Positions 36,172-45,948 are shown, numbered from the stretch's first letter. The stretch is 64,000 nucleotides of DNA from Robiginitalea aurantiaca (GCF_030380815.1 NZ_JAUDUY010000003.1:516431-580430); one strand, 5' to 3'. Program-made: numbers and translations. Notes: generated by a model not told the origin, from the sequence alone.

Positions 36172-37452
36172 ATGCGATATGAACGCAGCAGCGCATTATT
36201 CCGCGCTGCCTATAATGTATTACCGGGAGGGGTCAATTCGCCGGTCCGTGCCTTTCAGGCCGTTGGGGGTACCCCTGTTTTTGTAAAGGAAGCCAAGGGC
36301 GCTTATTTTATCGATGAAGACGGGAATCGCTTTGTAGACTTTATCGCTTCCTGGGGGCCATTGCTTTTTGGCCATGCCTTTGAACCGGTATTGGAGGCAG
36401 TAATCGAGAGGACGCGCAAGGGGACGTCATTTGGAATGCCAACCGCCCTTGAGACGGAACTCGCGGAGAAGGTCATTTCCATGGTGCCAAATGTGGAAAA
36501 AGTACGCTTTGTCAATAGTGGTACTGAGGCGTGTATGAGCGCCGTACGCCTGGCCCGTGGATATACCGGTCGCGATAAAATCATAAAGTTTGCGGGGTGC
36601 TACCACGGGCATGCCGATGCCTTCCTGATTCAGGCGGGTAGTGGGGCGGTTACCTTTGGAAGCCCGAACAGTCCGGGTGTAACCCCAGGGACCGCAAAGG
36701 ATACCCTTCTGGCCACATATAACGACCTTGAGAGTGTCGAAACGCTGGTCTCGGCAAATACCGGAGAAATCGCCGCATTTATCCTTGAGCCGGTGGCCGG
36801 GAATATGGGGTGTATCCCACCTGAAAAAGGATTTCTGGAAGGTCTGAGGGAACTTTGCACCCGTAAGGGCATCGTCTTGATTTTCGATGAAGTAATGACC
36901 GGATTTCGGCTTGCCCCGGGCGGAGCTCAGGAGGCCCTGGGTATTCGGGCAGATATCGCTACGTTCGGTAAAGTCCTGGGAGGTGGTTTGCCGGTCGGGG
37001 CATTTGCTGCATCAAGGGAAATTATGCGTCATCTGGCCCCTGAAGGACCGGTTTACCAGGCTGGAACCCTAAGCGGGAATCCACTTGCGATGGGAGCAGG
37101 GCTTGCAATGCTCACTGCCATTGAGAAAGATCCTGAAGTGTTTACCCGCCTGGAACAAAAAACGGCTTACCTGCATAAAGGCCTCGAAAAGGCACTCGAT
37201 TCCAAAGATGTGCCGGTTCAAATCAATCGATTTGGTTCGATGATCTCAGTTCATTTTACAGATGCCAAAGTCCGGGATTTTGAATCTGCGGCCAAAGGGA
37301 ATAACGATTACTTTAAAACCTATTTTCACGGAATGCTGGACCGGGGGGTGTACCTTCCGCCAAGTGCATTTGAGAGCTATTTTCTCAACGACGCCCTTTC
37401 CTACGAGGATCTCGATCTGGCGATTGAGGCGGCTTCTCAAAGCATGGGTTAA
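36172..37452 (+). CDS. hemL: glutamate-1-semialdehyde 2,1-aminomutase
   Basis: A 426-residue PLP enzyme that converts glutamate-1-semialdehyde to 5-aminolevulinate in the C5 heme pathway. The N-terminal [11 protein letters not shown] and the PLP-lysine block [14 protein letters not shown] are clear, as are the substrate-binding elements [12 protein letters not shown] and CYHGHADAF. Length is normal. It is the last gene of the unit starting at 34104 and is followed by a strong terminator. No other heme gene is in the window. Confidence 0.97.
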   Translation: MRYERSSALFRAAYNVLPGGVNSPVRAFQAVGGTPVFVKEAKGAYFIDEDGNRFVDFIASWGPLLFGHAFEPVLEAVIERTRKGTSFGMPTALETELAEKVISMVPNVEKVRFVNSGTEACMSAVRLARGYTGRDKIIKFAGCYHGHADAFLIQAGSGAVTFGSPNSPGVTPGTAKDTLLATYNDLESVETLVSANTGEIAAFILEPVAGNMGCIPPEKGFLEGLRELCTRKGIVLIFDEVMTGFRLAPGGAQEALGIRADIATFGKVLGGGLPVGAFAASREIMRHLAPEGPVYQAGTLSGNPLAMGAGLAMLTAIEKDPEVFTRLEQKTAYLHKGLEKALDSKDVPVQINRFGSMISVHFTDAKVRDFESAAKGNNDYFKTYFHGMLDRGVYLPPSAFESYFLNDALSYEDLDLAIEAASQSMG

Positions 37453-37480
37453 CTCTCGAGGATACTACGGTAACAGAAAT

Positions 37481-37512
37481 AAAAAAGCAGGACCTGGTCC
37501 TGCTTTTTTTTA
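37481..37512. terminator. bidirectional terminator between hemL and the 37521 gene
   Basis: AAAAAAGCAGGAC and GTCCTGCTTTTTTTT form a long stem around a 3-base loop, with an A run on one side and a T run on the other, so it can end transcription from both directions. Confidence 0.85.
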
Positions 37513-37520
37513 TGCTCGTG

Positions 37521-37970
37521 TTATCGGGGTCCTTCCATTCTCCGGGACTTAGAGCGGTGCTTCCGTTTAGCCATTTTCTTTTTGTGTTCAGTGTGCCAGG
37601 CTTCAAACTGGGGATCCGTCAGAATGCCCCTGAGGTCTTTTTGAAATGCGATTTCCCTGTCCAGCCACTGATTCATCCGGGCAAACCGCTCTTCCGAATC
37701 TTCAGCTTTGTGATCGTTTTCTTCCGGCTTTCGATTTTCACGACTCTCCAGACGCGTATCAAGGTGTTTTTTAAGCACGTCTTCCAACCGGACTTGCTGC
37801 TGTTCATCCAGGCCGAGCGCAAGGGTCATTCGTTTGGATTCGATAGTAGCCTGCTGCGCCGTGGAAAGTTGCGTTTGAGATTCACCCCTCTGGGAGTGCT
37901 TTTGGGATTTGTGCTGTGCGTGGACTCCAAAACCAAGAAGGAGTGCGCAAAGTGCAATAGCTTTTTTCAT
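37521..37970 (-). CDS. exported Spy/CpxP-like helical protein
   Basis: 149 residues. The signal peptide ends GFGVHAQ. The mature part is helical and very charged, with TLALGLDEQQQVRLEDVLKKH and a second helix around REIAFQKDLRGILTDPQFEAW, and ends in a basic tail. The LTDPQFEAW-type repeat resembles the LTxxQ motif of Spy/CpxP periplasmic chaperones, which respond to envelope stress. The family call is by pattern, with moderate confidence. It is convergent with hemL. Confidence 0.65.
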   Translation of the reverse strand: MKKAIALCALLLGFGVHAQHKSQKHSQRGESQTQLSTAQQATIESKRMTLALGLDEQQQVRLEDVLKKHLDTRLESRENRKPEENDHKAEDSEERFARMNQWLDREIAFQKDLRGILTDPQFEAWHTEHKKKMAKRKHRSKSRRMEGPR

Positions 37971-38107
37971 GTGTTCGATTTTAAGGTGTTTCTACCTTAG
38001 AATCACATTTAGCCTGCACGTTTAATGGGTAGTGTTGATTTTGTAAAAGATTTAACAGAAGTGGTAATGTGGGAATTGCCGGGGTGTAGCGCTTTAATCA
38101 GTGCTGA

Positions 38108-38272
38108 TTACAGCAGGGTATCCTGGTCAGAGAAATCGAGGGTCCCATTCATGGATATTTCCTGTGACTGTTTAATCGGTTCTGAACCCGTGCTATCATC
38201 CATCTGTTGATAGAGGACTGCACTGAGGATAAAGGCAAAAAGATAAATCAGGCTTTTGACTTTGTAGTTCAT
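38108..38272 (-). CDS. small membrane protein, 54 residues
   Basis: A small gene read directly from the minus strand: ATG at 38272 and TAA at 38110-38108. One N-terminal hydrophobic segment (SLIYLFAFILSAVLY) is followed by a polar tail rich in Ser, Asp and Gln (DDSTGSEPIKQSQEIS). I do not recognise a family. It may be a bitopic inner membrane protein or a peptide with an uncleaved signal. A TAATCAG/CTGATTA inverted repeat overlaps the stop codon. Confidence 0.5.
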   Translation of the reverse strand: MNYKVKSLIYLFAFILSAVLYQQMDDSTGSEPIKQSQEISMNGTLDFSDQDTLL

Positions 38273-38379
38273 GATTTTGGGGGTTTTGATTATGAATCCA
38301 AATTAGAAATTCAAACAGCACCTATTTTTCTTTTGTTGTAAGGCAGGGGTATTTTGTTGGGAAAGGGTGAAAACCTGTG

Positions 38380-38424
38380 GGCAACTTCGAAAAGCCCTTT
38401 TGGAAAAAGCCCTTCGAAATTGCC
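38380..38424. repeat. near-perfect 12-base inverted repeat after the metalloprotease gene
   Basis: GGCAACTTCGAA (38380-38391) and TTCGAAATTGCC (38413-38424) pair with one mismatch around a 21-base loop that itself contains two copies of AAAGCCCTT. It lies 42 bases past the metalloprotease stop on the minus strand. There is no T tract, so it may be an mRNA 3' stabiliser or a weak terminator. Confidence 0.5.
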
Positions 38425-38465
38425 GTTTATCGGTTTTTTAGGAGTTTCGCAGATTCCTGCCAGGT

Positions 38466-40970
38466 CTAGCGCGGATTCAGGATTGTTTCAATCCGGTCTG
38501 CAACATCCTCCAGATGATACCTTGTCATCGCATCTGAACTTCTGCCTGCAGCCGTACGGGCCTGACGTTGAATTCGGCTGAGCTCAGCACGGGCCACAGA
38601 TCGGATATCGGACTGACTCGTATTTAAAGCTGTGGATTTACGGTACCCGCCCCGGTCATTCGCCCTGCTTTGATTTTCTGCAGTGAGCAGATAGTGCAGC
38701 CGGTCTATATGCGCTTTTTGGAGGTTCCTTCTGTAGGTGTCAATTTTGGCTCCATCAGAGAGCTCAGACCAGAGTCCGGTTCTCAAATCCTTCATCATTT
38801 CGGCAAGGCTATAGGCGTCATCCCCGTTCAGGGCTTCATCCTCAATTAAACGGGCCATTTTACCCAGGCTCAGTACATTGTTCAGGGTACGAACCTGAAG
38901 CCCTCTTATCCGCTCAACAGCTCCGGAGTATTCAATACGCCCGAAAATGTCATTATCCAGCAGCCACTCCGGGGTTTCGAACAGTTGTTCATGTAAAAAT
39001 TCCATGCATTTTTCCTGGTGCTCACGGGGTACATGGGTGTAAACGGGCCCCTCCTGATCATAGGTTTTGTGGTTTTCATACACCCCGCCTATATTGTTGG
39101 ACACATGACCCATATAACGCCTGTACTGGCTGATGACCTGTCCGTAGAGCTCGTCGAGATCGTCGTAATCCTTCCCTTTTTCTTCAGTCCATTCGATCAG
39201 GTTGGGAACGATACGCTGCAGGTTCATGATGCCATAGGTGCTCGCCCGTACGGCATCATCTCCCAGGTCTTCGGTTTGAGAACTTGGGTCCACCACATCT
39301 CCGATCTGCTGATGGCCGAAACGGTATAGCGGATCCCCGGCGTGTTCCAGTATCCAGGCATCGAGAATGGGCTTTTCTTCTTCGGGACTCTTACCGGGAA
39401 GCGGCTTATAGCCCCACCGGATCGCGTATTTGTCGTAGATACCAATATTAGGCATTAAGGCAACACCCTCATCTCCGGGCTGGGCTACGTAGTTAAAACG
39501 CGCATAGTCCATAATAGAAGGGGCAGTGCCGTACTTTTTTGTGAACTCGGCAGATCTGAGCGAATCTACGGGGTATGCAACACTGCTTCCCATATTGTGT
39601 GGAAGGCCTAAAGTGTGTCCCACCTCGTGGGAAGAGACAAAACGAATCAATCGGCCCATTACGGCATCCTCAAAATCGACTTTTTGTGCATCGGGGTTAA
39701 TCGCTGCGGTTTGCACAAAAAACCATCCCCTGAGCAAGCTCATTACATTGTGGTACCAATTGATGTCGGATTCCAGGATTTCGCCACTTCTCGGATCACT
39801 CACATGGGGTCCGCTGGCATTTTGTACAGGGGAAGCCAGATATCGGACCACGGAATACCGGACATCTTCCGGAGACCATTCGGGATCTTCCTCAGGACTT
39901 GGCGGGTCTTTTGCGATAATCGCGTTTTTAAAGCCAGCTGCTTCAAAGGCCTCCTGCCAGTCCTCAATCCCCTGCTTAATGAAAGGGACCCATTTTCTGG
40001 GGGTTGCCCTGTCAATGTAATACACTATGGGCTTTTTAGGCGCTACGAGTTCGCCCCGGTTAAACTTTTCCAGGTCCTCCTCCCTGACTTCAAGACGCCA
40101 ACGGTCCAGAAAACGAACCGTCTCACTTTTTTGGGCTTCAAGGCCGTAATCCAGCTGTCCACGGGCAAACCAGCCTACCCTGCGGTCAAAATATCTTTTT
40201 TTCATGGGTTCTTCCGGAAGCAAAATCATCGAATTATTGATTTCGATGGAAATGGAACCAAGGCTTGTGTTGGAAGGGGGGTTCGAGGCATTATAGGTTT
40301 TTACATGCCTGCCCTCGATATTCAGGGGGTAGCTGCGTACGGACTCTATGTAACTTCTGTTGTCATCGAGGCGGGTCACTTTATAGTTTTTGCGGTAGCG
40401 TTCGGGCATACCCAGCGCTTTTACATCCTTGGTGAAGAGTTCATCCATTTGGATTACGGTAACCGAATTCAGGGAATCCTCCTTGACTGCTTTGATGTCA
40501 AAGGCATACAGGACCGGTTCGAAATTCGAATTCACCACAGCCTCGTGTACCGGGAGGGAGTCAGCGGCAACCACATCATGGCTGACGACACGAAGGAGTA
40601 CTTGGGTTGGCCTTTTTTCCCATCTAAGGACCTGGGTATTAATTTTTCCACCACCGAAGCCTATGCCAGAAGCTGTTTTGGCTATCCGACTAACCATGAG
40701 CATTTCCCGTCCGAACAGGGAGTCTGGTATTTCGTAATACCATTTGTCTTCGATCTGGTGTACATCAAAAAGGCCCTGGTCTGTTATTGCATCCTCGGTG
40801 ATAACCTTAGCGTAGGGCTTAATGCCGTTTTTAGATTTTTTATCCTCGCTTTTTGGCGTTTCCGCTGAGGTTTTCTCCTTCTTTTTAAAGAGTTGTGCAT
40901 TGGCCGGCTGAAGCGATCCGAAAAGGAGGAAGGCCAGTAAAGCCAGCGGCATTGGGGGTTTTAAAAACAT
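38466..40970 (-). CDS. zinc-dependent metalloprotease (met-zincin, DUF5117/DUF5118 type)
   Basis: An 834-residue exported protease. The signal peptide ends QPANAQ, followed by DUF5118- and DUF5117-like regions (LMVSRIAKTASGIGFGG, YPLNIEGRHVKTYNASNPP) and the catalytic motif HEVGHTLGLPHN, which fits HExxHxxGxxH of metzincins. The start at 40970 gives a compact signal; an in-frame ATG at 41003 adds 11 residues before it. This large family is common in Bacteroidota and acts in the periplasm or at the surface; its substrates are unknown. The 362 bases upstream are gene-free and rich in hairpins. Confidence 0.9.
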   Translation of the reverse strand: MFLKPPMPLALLAFLLFGSLQPANAQLFKKKEKTSAETPKSEDKKSKNGIKPYAKVITEDAITDQGLFDVHQIEDKWYYEIPDSLFGREMLMVSRIAKTASGIGFGGGKINTQVLRWEKRPTQVLLRVVSHDVVAADSLPVHEAVVNSNFEPVLYAFDIKAVKEDSLNSVTVIQMDELFTKDVKALGMPERYRKNYKVTRLDDNRSYIESVRSYPLNIEGRHVKTYNASNPPSNTSLGSISIEINNSMILLPEEPMKKRYFDRRVGWFARGQLDYGLEAQKSETVRFLDRWRLEVREEDLEKFNRGELVAPKKPIVYYIDRATPRKWVPFIKQGIEDWQEAFEAAGFKNAIIAKDPPSPEEDPEWSPEDVRYSVVRYLASPVQNASGPHVSDPRSGEILESDINWYHNVMSLLRGWFFVQTAAINPDAQKVDFEDAVMGRLIRFVSSHEVGHTLGLPHNMGSSVAYPVDSLRSAEFTKKYGTAPSIMDYARFNYVAQPGDEGVALMPNIGIYDKYAIRWGYKPLPGKSPEEEKPILDAWILEHAGDPLYRFGHQQIGDVVDPSSQTEDLGDDAVRASTYGIMNLQRIVPNLIEWTEEKGKDYDDLDELYGQVISQYRRYMGHVSNNIGGVYENHKTYDQEGPVYTHVPREHQEKCMEFLHEQLFETPEWLLDNDIFGRIEYSGAVERIRGLQVRTLNNVLSLGKMARLIEDEALNGDDAYSLAEMMKDLRTGLWSELSDGAKIDTYRRNLQKAHIDRLHYLLTAENQSRANDRGGYRKSTALNTSQSDIRSVARAELSRIQRQARTAAGRSSDAMTRYHLEDVADRIETILNPR

Positions 40971-41332
40971 TTCTGGAGCGTAATTTTTGAGGTTCGCCCG
41001 CAAAGAACTTAATTTTAAGGAGAATTTTATGTTAATGGAATATTAAGGTCAGGAACCCCTAATTTAAAATACTAATGGGCCTCCAGGGTTTAGGAAGCTG
41101 TTCGCCGGCAAAGGGTAATGGCCTTTTAAGGCCGGAAAATCTTTTTAGGGGATATGCCCAAATCAAGAACGTGTAACAAATTGGCAATTATCACGTCTAT
41201 TAATGTAACAGCCTCGATTACTATGTGTTGAGATTAGTTGAAGGCATCTACATAGGATGGTACTGCGCAATACGGTCCACTTTTGAATTAGTTAGCTGGA
41301 AGGCCCCTGTCAACACGGGGGTTTTGCATTTT
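40971..41332. other. gene-free region upstream of the metalloprotease with hairpins
   Basis: No reading frame of note. GGCCTTTTAAGGCC (41120-41133) is a hairpin that competes with pairing of CCGGC (41105-41109) and GCCGG (41131-41135), giving two mutually exclusive folds. Near 41302-41325 there is a GC-rich imperfect stem followed by GTTTTGCATTTTT on the plus strand, which is terminator-like although no plus-strand gene precedes it. A small RNA on the plus strand is possible but unsupported. Confidence 0.3.
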
Positions 41333-42766
41333 TCAGAAGAGGAGTGGCATCACAAATTGAAAGATGAGTACGAGCAGGACCACTGAAATGAAATTGAGGA
41401 TCACTCCTACACGGGCCATTTCGTGAACCTTGATATATCCACTGGCAAAAACGATTGCATTGGGAGGTGTGGCCATCGGCAGCATAAAGGCGCAACTGCT
41501 CGCAATGGTCACCGGGATAAGCAGATGAAGCATTGGGATATCCAGGCCAATGGCTATACCTGCGACAACGGGTGCAAGGACGGCTACAAGGGCCACATTG
41601 CTCATGAGTTCGGTCATAAAAAGCATGAGGAGGATCAGCAGGAATGCGGTAAAAACTATGGGCACATCGGCAGTGGCAATAGCTGAGGAAACCAGATCTA
41701 CAATACCGCTTGCAGACATCCCCCGGGCAAGGGCGAGCCCGCCCCCAAAAAGGATCAGGATTCCCCATGCGAGACGGGTAGTATCTTTCCACTCGAGGAT
41801 AAATTGCCCTTTTCTAAGATTGAAGGGAATTGCAAAAAGGGAAATCGCAGCCAGCATGCTTATGCCCGTATCAGAGAGTCCCAGACCGGGTATCCATTGG
41901 TTGATCAGGGTCCGGAATATCCATAAGAACACCGTAACTCCAAAAATGTAAAGCACCATTTTTTCCCTGGGACTGGGCGGCCCCAGTTTATGTAATTCAT
42001 CCCGGATCACAGATTGGGATGCGCCGAATTTCAGACCTCTGCACGGAAACATCCATTTGACCAGTACCAGGTAGGAAATCCCGATAAGGATGATCGAAAT
42101 TGGAAGGCCGATGGTCATCCAGCGCAGAAATGAAATTTCAATCTGGTACTCATTTTCCAACAACCCGATCAAAACAGAATTGGGCGGGGTTCCTATAACC
42201 GTTGCAATCCCCCCGGCATTTGCAGAAAATGCAATCCCCAGCATGACGCTTAGGGCAAAATTCTTGTCTTTTTTCGTAAAGCCATCCTCGTCCTGAATCA
42301 GGAGTTGGATTACGGACAGGGCAATAGGCAGCATTACGACCGTACTGGCCGTGTTACTGATCCACATGCTCAGGGAGGCAGTGGCAATCATAAACCCAAG
42401 AATGACTTTTTCGGGGGTAGTCCCCGTCAGGTTTATAATCGTCAAGGCAATTCTTCGGTGAAGATTTACTTTTTCCAAAGCAAGTGCCAGCACAAACCCG
42501 CCGAAGAAAAGAAAAATTATAGGACTTCCGTAATTCGCACCTACATCCGTGAGCGGCATGACACCCAGGAGCGGAAACAGCAGCAGGGGCAGCAGGGCAG
42601 TTACCGAGATGGAAACGGCTTCGGTAATCCACCAGACGATCATCCAACTGGCCGTGGCTAACACGGCATTGGCTTCGGGATGGCCGGGTATCAGGTCCGG
42701 TATCAGGCTCAGCACAACAAATAGTAGAGGCCCGAGAATTAATCCGATGGATTTTGACAGGTGCAT
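41333..42766 (-). CDS. SLC13/DASS family sodium:anion symporter
   Basis: A 477-residue membrane carrier with about 11-12 spans. Two family signatures that bind sodium and the carboxylate are visible: SNTASTVVMLPIALS (about residue 136) and LMSNVALVAVLAPVV (about 390). Members import dicarboxylates, citrate or sulfate with sodium. The substrate is not determinable; C4-dicarboxylate is most likely. It starts 14 bases after the end of lysS on the same strand and may be cotranscribed with it. Confidence 0.9.
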   Translation of the reverse strand: MHLSKSIGLILGPLLFVVLSLIPDLIPGHPEANAVLATASWMIVWWITEAVSISVTALLPLLLFPLLGVMPLTDVGANYGSPIIFLFFGGFVLALALEKVNLHRRIALTIINLTGTTPEKVILGFMIATASLSMWISNTASTVVMLPIALSVIQLLIQDEDGFTKKDKNFALSVMLGIAFSANAGGIATVIGTPPNSVLIGLLENEYQIEISFLRWMTIGLPISIILIGISYLVLVKWMFPCRGLKFGASQSVIRDELHKLGPPSPREKMVLYIFGVTVFLWIFRTLINQWIPGLGLSDTGISMLAAISLFAIPFNLRKGQFILEWKDTTRLAWGILILFGGGLALARGMSASGIVDLVSSAIATADVPIVFTAFLLILLMLFMTELMSNVALVAVLAPVVAGIAIGLDIPMLHLLIPVTIASSCAFMLPMATPPNAIVFASGYIKVHEMARVGVILNFISVVLLVLIFQFVMPLLF

Positions 42767-42779
42767 GCGCCCTAAGATA

Positions 42780-44474
42780 CTACGACTCTTTTAAATAACA
42801 CATCAGGGTTTCACCCTCTTTGGAAACGGAGGCTAACCCCAGCTTGGTCAGGCCCTTGATCGCCTTATCCCAGGCTTTGTTACTAAGCCCGGCCTGCTCT
42901 TTGAGCTTTGCCAGAGGGAGCGGGGACTCGGCTTTTAAAAGTGCGCGTATGGTTTTTTCCTGTTCCGAAAGGTCGAGGGGTTTCTTTTCGGGCCGCATTT
43001 GAGGAAAAAACAGGACCTCCTGTATGGAGGCATTATTTGTCAGTAACATCACCAGGCGGTCGATTCCGATTCCAATCCCGGAAGTAGGCGGCATTCCGTA
43101 TTCCAGAGCCCTGAGAAAATCCTGATCGATAAACATGGCCTCATCATCCCCTTTTTCAGAAAGCTGAAGTTGTTCTTCAAAACGTTCCCGCTGGTCGATG
43201 GGATCATTCAACTCCGAATAGGCATTGGCGATTTCCTTCCCGTTTATCAGGAGTTCAAAACGTTCGGTAAGCCCGGGTTTGGATCGGTGCTCCTTGGTCA
43301 GGGGGCTCATTTCCCTGGGATAGTCAATGATAAAAGTGGGCTGTACGTAGTGATGCTCGCAGAAATCCCCGAAAATATGATCGATAATTTTTCCTGAACC
43401 CATGGTAGGGTCGAGTGGAAGTTCCAGTTTTTCTGCAACTTCCCTCAGTTCCGTTTCCGCCATCCCAGTGAGATCATAACCCGTATGGGTTTCGATGGCC
43501 TCGAGCATTGGCACCCGGGGATAGGGGGCTTTGAAATTTATTTCCTGTTCCCCTACCGAAACCTGGGTGCTTCCTGTAGTTTCAACTGCTACTTTTTCAA
43601 GTAATTGTTCGGTAAGCTCCATCATCCAATTGTAGTCCTTGTAGGCCACATAGAGTTCCATTACCGTAAATTCCGGATTATGGGTACGGTCCATCCCCTC
43701 ATTTCTGAAATCCTTGGCAAACTCGTAGACCCCTTCAAAGCCACCTACGATGAGGCGCTTCAGGTAGAGTTCATTGGCAATGCGCAGGTAGAGCGGAATG
43801 TTCAGGGCATTGTGATGGGTGACAAACGGCCGGGCAGTCGCCCCTCCCGGGATGGGCTGTAATATTGGCGTTTCTACTTCCAGATACCCTTTGTCATTAA
43901 AAAAAGTTCGGATGCTGTTCGTTATCCGGGTGCGTTTAATAAAGGTTTCCCGCACCTGGGGATTGACCACCAGATCCACATAGCGTTGTCGGTACCTTAG
44001 TTCCGGGTCGTTAAATTCATCATAGACACGGCCCTCGGCATCCTTCTTGGGCAGGGGCAGGGGTCTGAGCGCCTTGCTCAAAACCGTCAGGCCCGTTACC
44101 AGGACTGTCTTTTCACCCACTTGTGTTTTAAAGAGTGTGCCTTCAACGCCGATGATATCTCCGATGTCAAGGAGCTTTTTATACACTTCGTTGTAGAGGG
44201 TTTTATCTGCGCCCGGACAGAGTTCGTCCCGGTTGAAGTACAGCTGAATCCGCCCTTCGCTATCCTGTAATTCTGCAAAAGAAGCCTTTCCCTGAATACG
44301 TCGTGACATCAGCCTTCCGGCAAGGACCACCTTCCGGCCTTCTTCGAAGTTTTCATGAATGTCGATCGTTTGTTCCGTAACCGAAAACATGGCGGCGGGA
44401 TATGGATCGATACCCAGCTCCCTGAGTTGCTTTAGTTTCTCTCTTCGTACGATTTCCTGCTCAGAAAGTTGCAT
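42780..44474 (-). CDS. lysS: lysyl-tRNA synthetase, class II, with C-terminal extension
   Basis: A 564-residue class II synthetase. The N-terminal OB-fold ([20 protein letters not shown]) binds the anticodon. The catalytic domain shows [19 protein letters not shown] motif 1, [18 protein letters not shown] (motif 2) and [12 protein letters not shown] (motif 3). The core ends near residue 497 at FFPQMRP; another 67 residues follow ([21 protein letters not shown], then [19 protein letters not shown]) that look like a small winged helix. Such an extension is not part of the E. coli enzyme. A TAATTTTG box at 44501-44494 on this strand is a likely -7 element with a leader of about 17 bases. Confidence 0.96.
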   Translation of the reverse strand: MQLSEQEIVRREKLKQLRELGIDPYPAAMFSVTEQTIDIHENFEEGRKVVLAGRLMSRRIQGKASFAELQDSEGRIQLYFNRDELCPGADKTLYNEVYKKLLDIGDIIGVEGTLFKTQVGEKTVLVTGLTVLSKALRPLPLPKKDAEGRVYDEFNDPELRYRQRYVDLVVNPQVRETFIKRTRITNSIRTFFNDKGYLEVETPILQPIPGGATARPFVTHHNALNIPLYLRIANELYLKRLIVGGFEGVYEFAKDFRNEGMDRTHNPEFTVMELYVAYKDYNWMMELTEQLLEKVAVETTGSTQVSVGEQEINFKAPYPRVPMLEAIETHTGYDLTGMAETELREVAEKLELPLDPTMGSGKIIDHIFGDFCEHHYVQPTFIIDYPREMSPLTKEHRSKPGLTERFELLINGKEIANAYSELNDPIDQRERFEEQLQLSEKGDDEAMFIDQDFLRALEYGMPPTSGIGIGIDRLVMLLTNNASIQEVLFFPQMRPEKKPLDLSEQEKTIRALLKAESPLPLAKLKEQAGLSNKAWDKAIKGLTKLGLASVSKEGETLMCYLKES

Positions 44475-44715
44475 GTCCTAAAGATTTAAGCCGCAAAATT
44501 ACATTATTTAAAAAAAGCGGAAAGCTGGTTGTTATTAATTGATGGAATCTGTGAACGCCTACGGGTCATTTATGATAAAACTCATAGAATTTATAGCCTC
44601 TTATCGCTTCTTTTGTCTATTAATTTCTCGGGCACTTTTATCTCCAAAACACCGATATGGAACTGACCCGAAAAATAGCACAATGAGAACCTGATACTAT
44701 AAAATAAACTGGATT

Positions 44716-45621
44716 ATGAAAAATCACATATTTGCATTCCTGCTGATACTTGGAGGGATATTGACCCTCACCAGCCAGGAACTGGCTCCGTACATTAAAG
44801 TTGTTGAAACTCAGGAAACGATAGAAACCGTTTCTGAAAGGATTTTGAATGCCCTGAATCAGGAGGGATTTGAGGTGTTGGGAACCTACCACCCTGCCAA
44901 CAAGGGATCCCTGAAAGTAATCGCATTTACCCGAAAAGATCTAAAAAACACAGTGGTAAAGGTCGCTGACCGCGGAGCGCTCGGCGCTGTAATGAAGGTG
45001 GGCCTTGTGGCTAAAGAAGGAAAGGTTACCGTGTCCTGTACCAATCCTGACTACCTTTTAAGGGCTTATTTGCGAGAGGCATACGGAACCTACAAAAGTA
45101 CACTGGAAGCTTTTACCGCAGATCTGAATACAGCCTTGTCGTCTATCGGTGCCGATTTCAAACCCTTTGGAGGAACCGTGGAGGCGGACAAGCTAAAGGA
45201 TTATCATTACAAAATAATGATGCCGTATTTTACCGATCCGGTGACGCTGGGGGAATACACCTCTTTTGAGGAGGGCCTAAGGACCATTGAAAGCAATCTT
45301 AAAGCGAAGAAAGGTAATACCCTAAAAGTGTATCAACTGGTTTACCCGGACAGAAAAATTGCTGTCTTTGGGGTCGGCCTCATGGACAAGGAGGATGGCG
45401 AAGCCCATTTCTTGCCCATAATCGGAGAGGAACATGTGGCCGCAATGCCCTATGAGATTATTTTACAAAACAACACGGCCACCATGCTTCATGGTAAATA
45501 CCGGATCGCCCTGCATTGGCCGGATTTAACCATGGGGACCTTTATGAAAATAATGAGCACGCCTGGCGATATTGAAGACGCCCTCGAAGCAGTTTGTATG
45601 CCTTTGGGCTCGGGTTCCTGA
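44716..45621 (+). CDS. DUF302-like exported protein
   Basis: 301 residues. A signal peptide (MKNHIFAFLLILGGILTLTSQ) precedes two repeats that look like DUF302: SERILNALNQEGFEVLGTYHP, with strand KVIAFTRKDL, and near the C-terminus PYEIILQNNTATMLHGKYRIALHWPDL with the ending TPGDIEDALEAVC. DUF302 proteins have unknown roles. The assignment is by pattern only. It is monocistronic and followed by a terminator. Confidence 0.6.
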   Translation: MKNHIFAFLLILGGILTLTSQELAPYIKVVETQETIETVSERILNALNQEGFEVLGTYHPANKGSLKVIAFTRKDLKNTVVKVADRGALGAVMKVGLVAKEGKVTVSCTNPDYLLRAYLREAYGTYKSTLEAFTADLNTALSSIGADFKPFGGTVEADKLKDYHYKIMMPYFTDPVTLGEYTSFEEGLRTIESNLKAKKGNTLKVYQLVYPDRKIAVFGVGLMDKEDGEAHFLPIIGEEHVAAMPYEIILQNNTATMLHGKYRIALHWPDLTMGTFMKIMSTPGDIEDALEAVCMPLGSGS

Positions 45622-45671
45622 AAGGGAGATCCAGGATGGTGTCCCAGCAGGAGTGCTTTGTTGGGTTAGAA

Positions 45672-45707
45672 CAAAAAGCCCCTTTAAATTTTTGAGGGGG
45701 TTTTTTG
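45672..45707 (+). terminator. terminator of the DUF302-like gene
   Basis: AAAAAGCCCCTTT pairs with GAGGGGGTTTTTT (with G-T pairs) around a short loop, ending in a run of six T at 45701-45706. The GTG that opens the zinc-ribbon frame lies directly on this T tract. Confidence 0.75.
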
Positions 45708-45919
45708 TGTTAAGGTGTAACAATTGCGGCGGTTTTGTGTCCAATAAGCAAATCAATTGCGATTTTTGCGGCTATGAGTTTCCTGCGAGTGTTACTGGCT
45801 ATTATTTTCCCCCCCTTATCTGTCATTGGAAAGGGGTGTGGCTCTTTTCTGATCGTATTCCTGCTTACCCTTTGCGGTTGGGTTCCCGGGGTTATCGCTG
45901 CCCTCGTTATCCTCAATAA
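45707..45919 (+). other. zinc-ribbon-coding frame overlapping yqaE
   Basis: An open frame that begins (GTG at 45707, or upstream inside the DUF302-like gene) with a textbook zinc ribbon: RCNNCGG, then NCDFCGYEF, Cys at residues 4, 7, 18 and 21. After YEF it runs out of frame through yqaE and its residues lose any family resemblance, ending at 45919. Because the ribbon ends exactly where the YqaE protein begins, I read this as one of three things: a zinc-ribbon-YqaE fusion broken by a frameshift, a programmed frameshift, or a chance remnant. It is not a convincing independent gene as it stands. Confidence 0.4.
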
Positions 45920-45929
45920 TCCTAATTAA
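45774..45929 (+). CDS. YqaE/Pmp3 family membrane protein
   Basis: A 51-residue proteolipid with two membrane spans. The family core IIFPPLSVIGKGCGSFL and the second span LLTLCGWVPGVIAALVIL are clear. Pmp3/YqaE proteins modulate membrane potential or salt tolerance in yeast, plants and bacteria. The ATG at 45774 is inside the zinc-ribbon frame (frame offset by one). An upstream ATG at 45735 in the same frame would add 13 residues and is less likely. lipB follows after 19 bases with its own promoter box. Confidence 0.85.
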   Translation: MSFLRVLLAIIFPPLSVIGKGCGSFLIVFLLTLCGWVPGVIAALVILNNPN

Positions 45930-45936
45930 GCTTCCG

Positions 45937-45944
45937 TACCTTTG
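45937..45944 (+). promoter_or_regulatory. -7 element of lipB
   Basis: TACCTTTG ends 4 bases before the lipB ATG (45949), so transcription should begin almost at the start codon and the message would be leaderless or nearly so. Confidence 0.55.
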
Positions 45945-45948
45945 TAAC

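Noticed and set aside
39615..40868. A 417-codon open frame antisense to the met-zincin gene
   Set aside because: The opposite strand encodes a complete protease with HExxHxxGxxH. The antisense product is low in complexity features of real proteins and has no domain.
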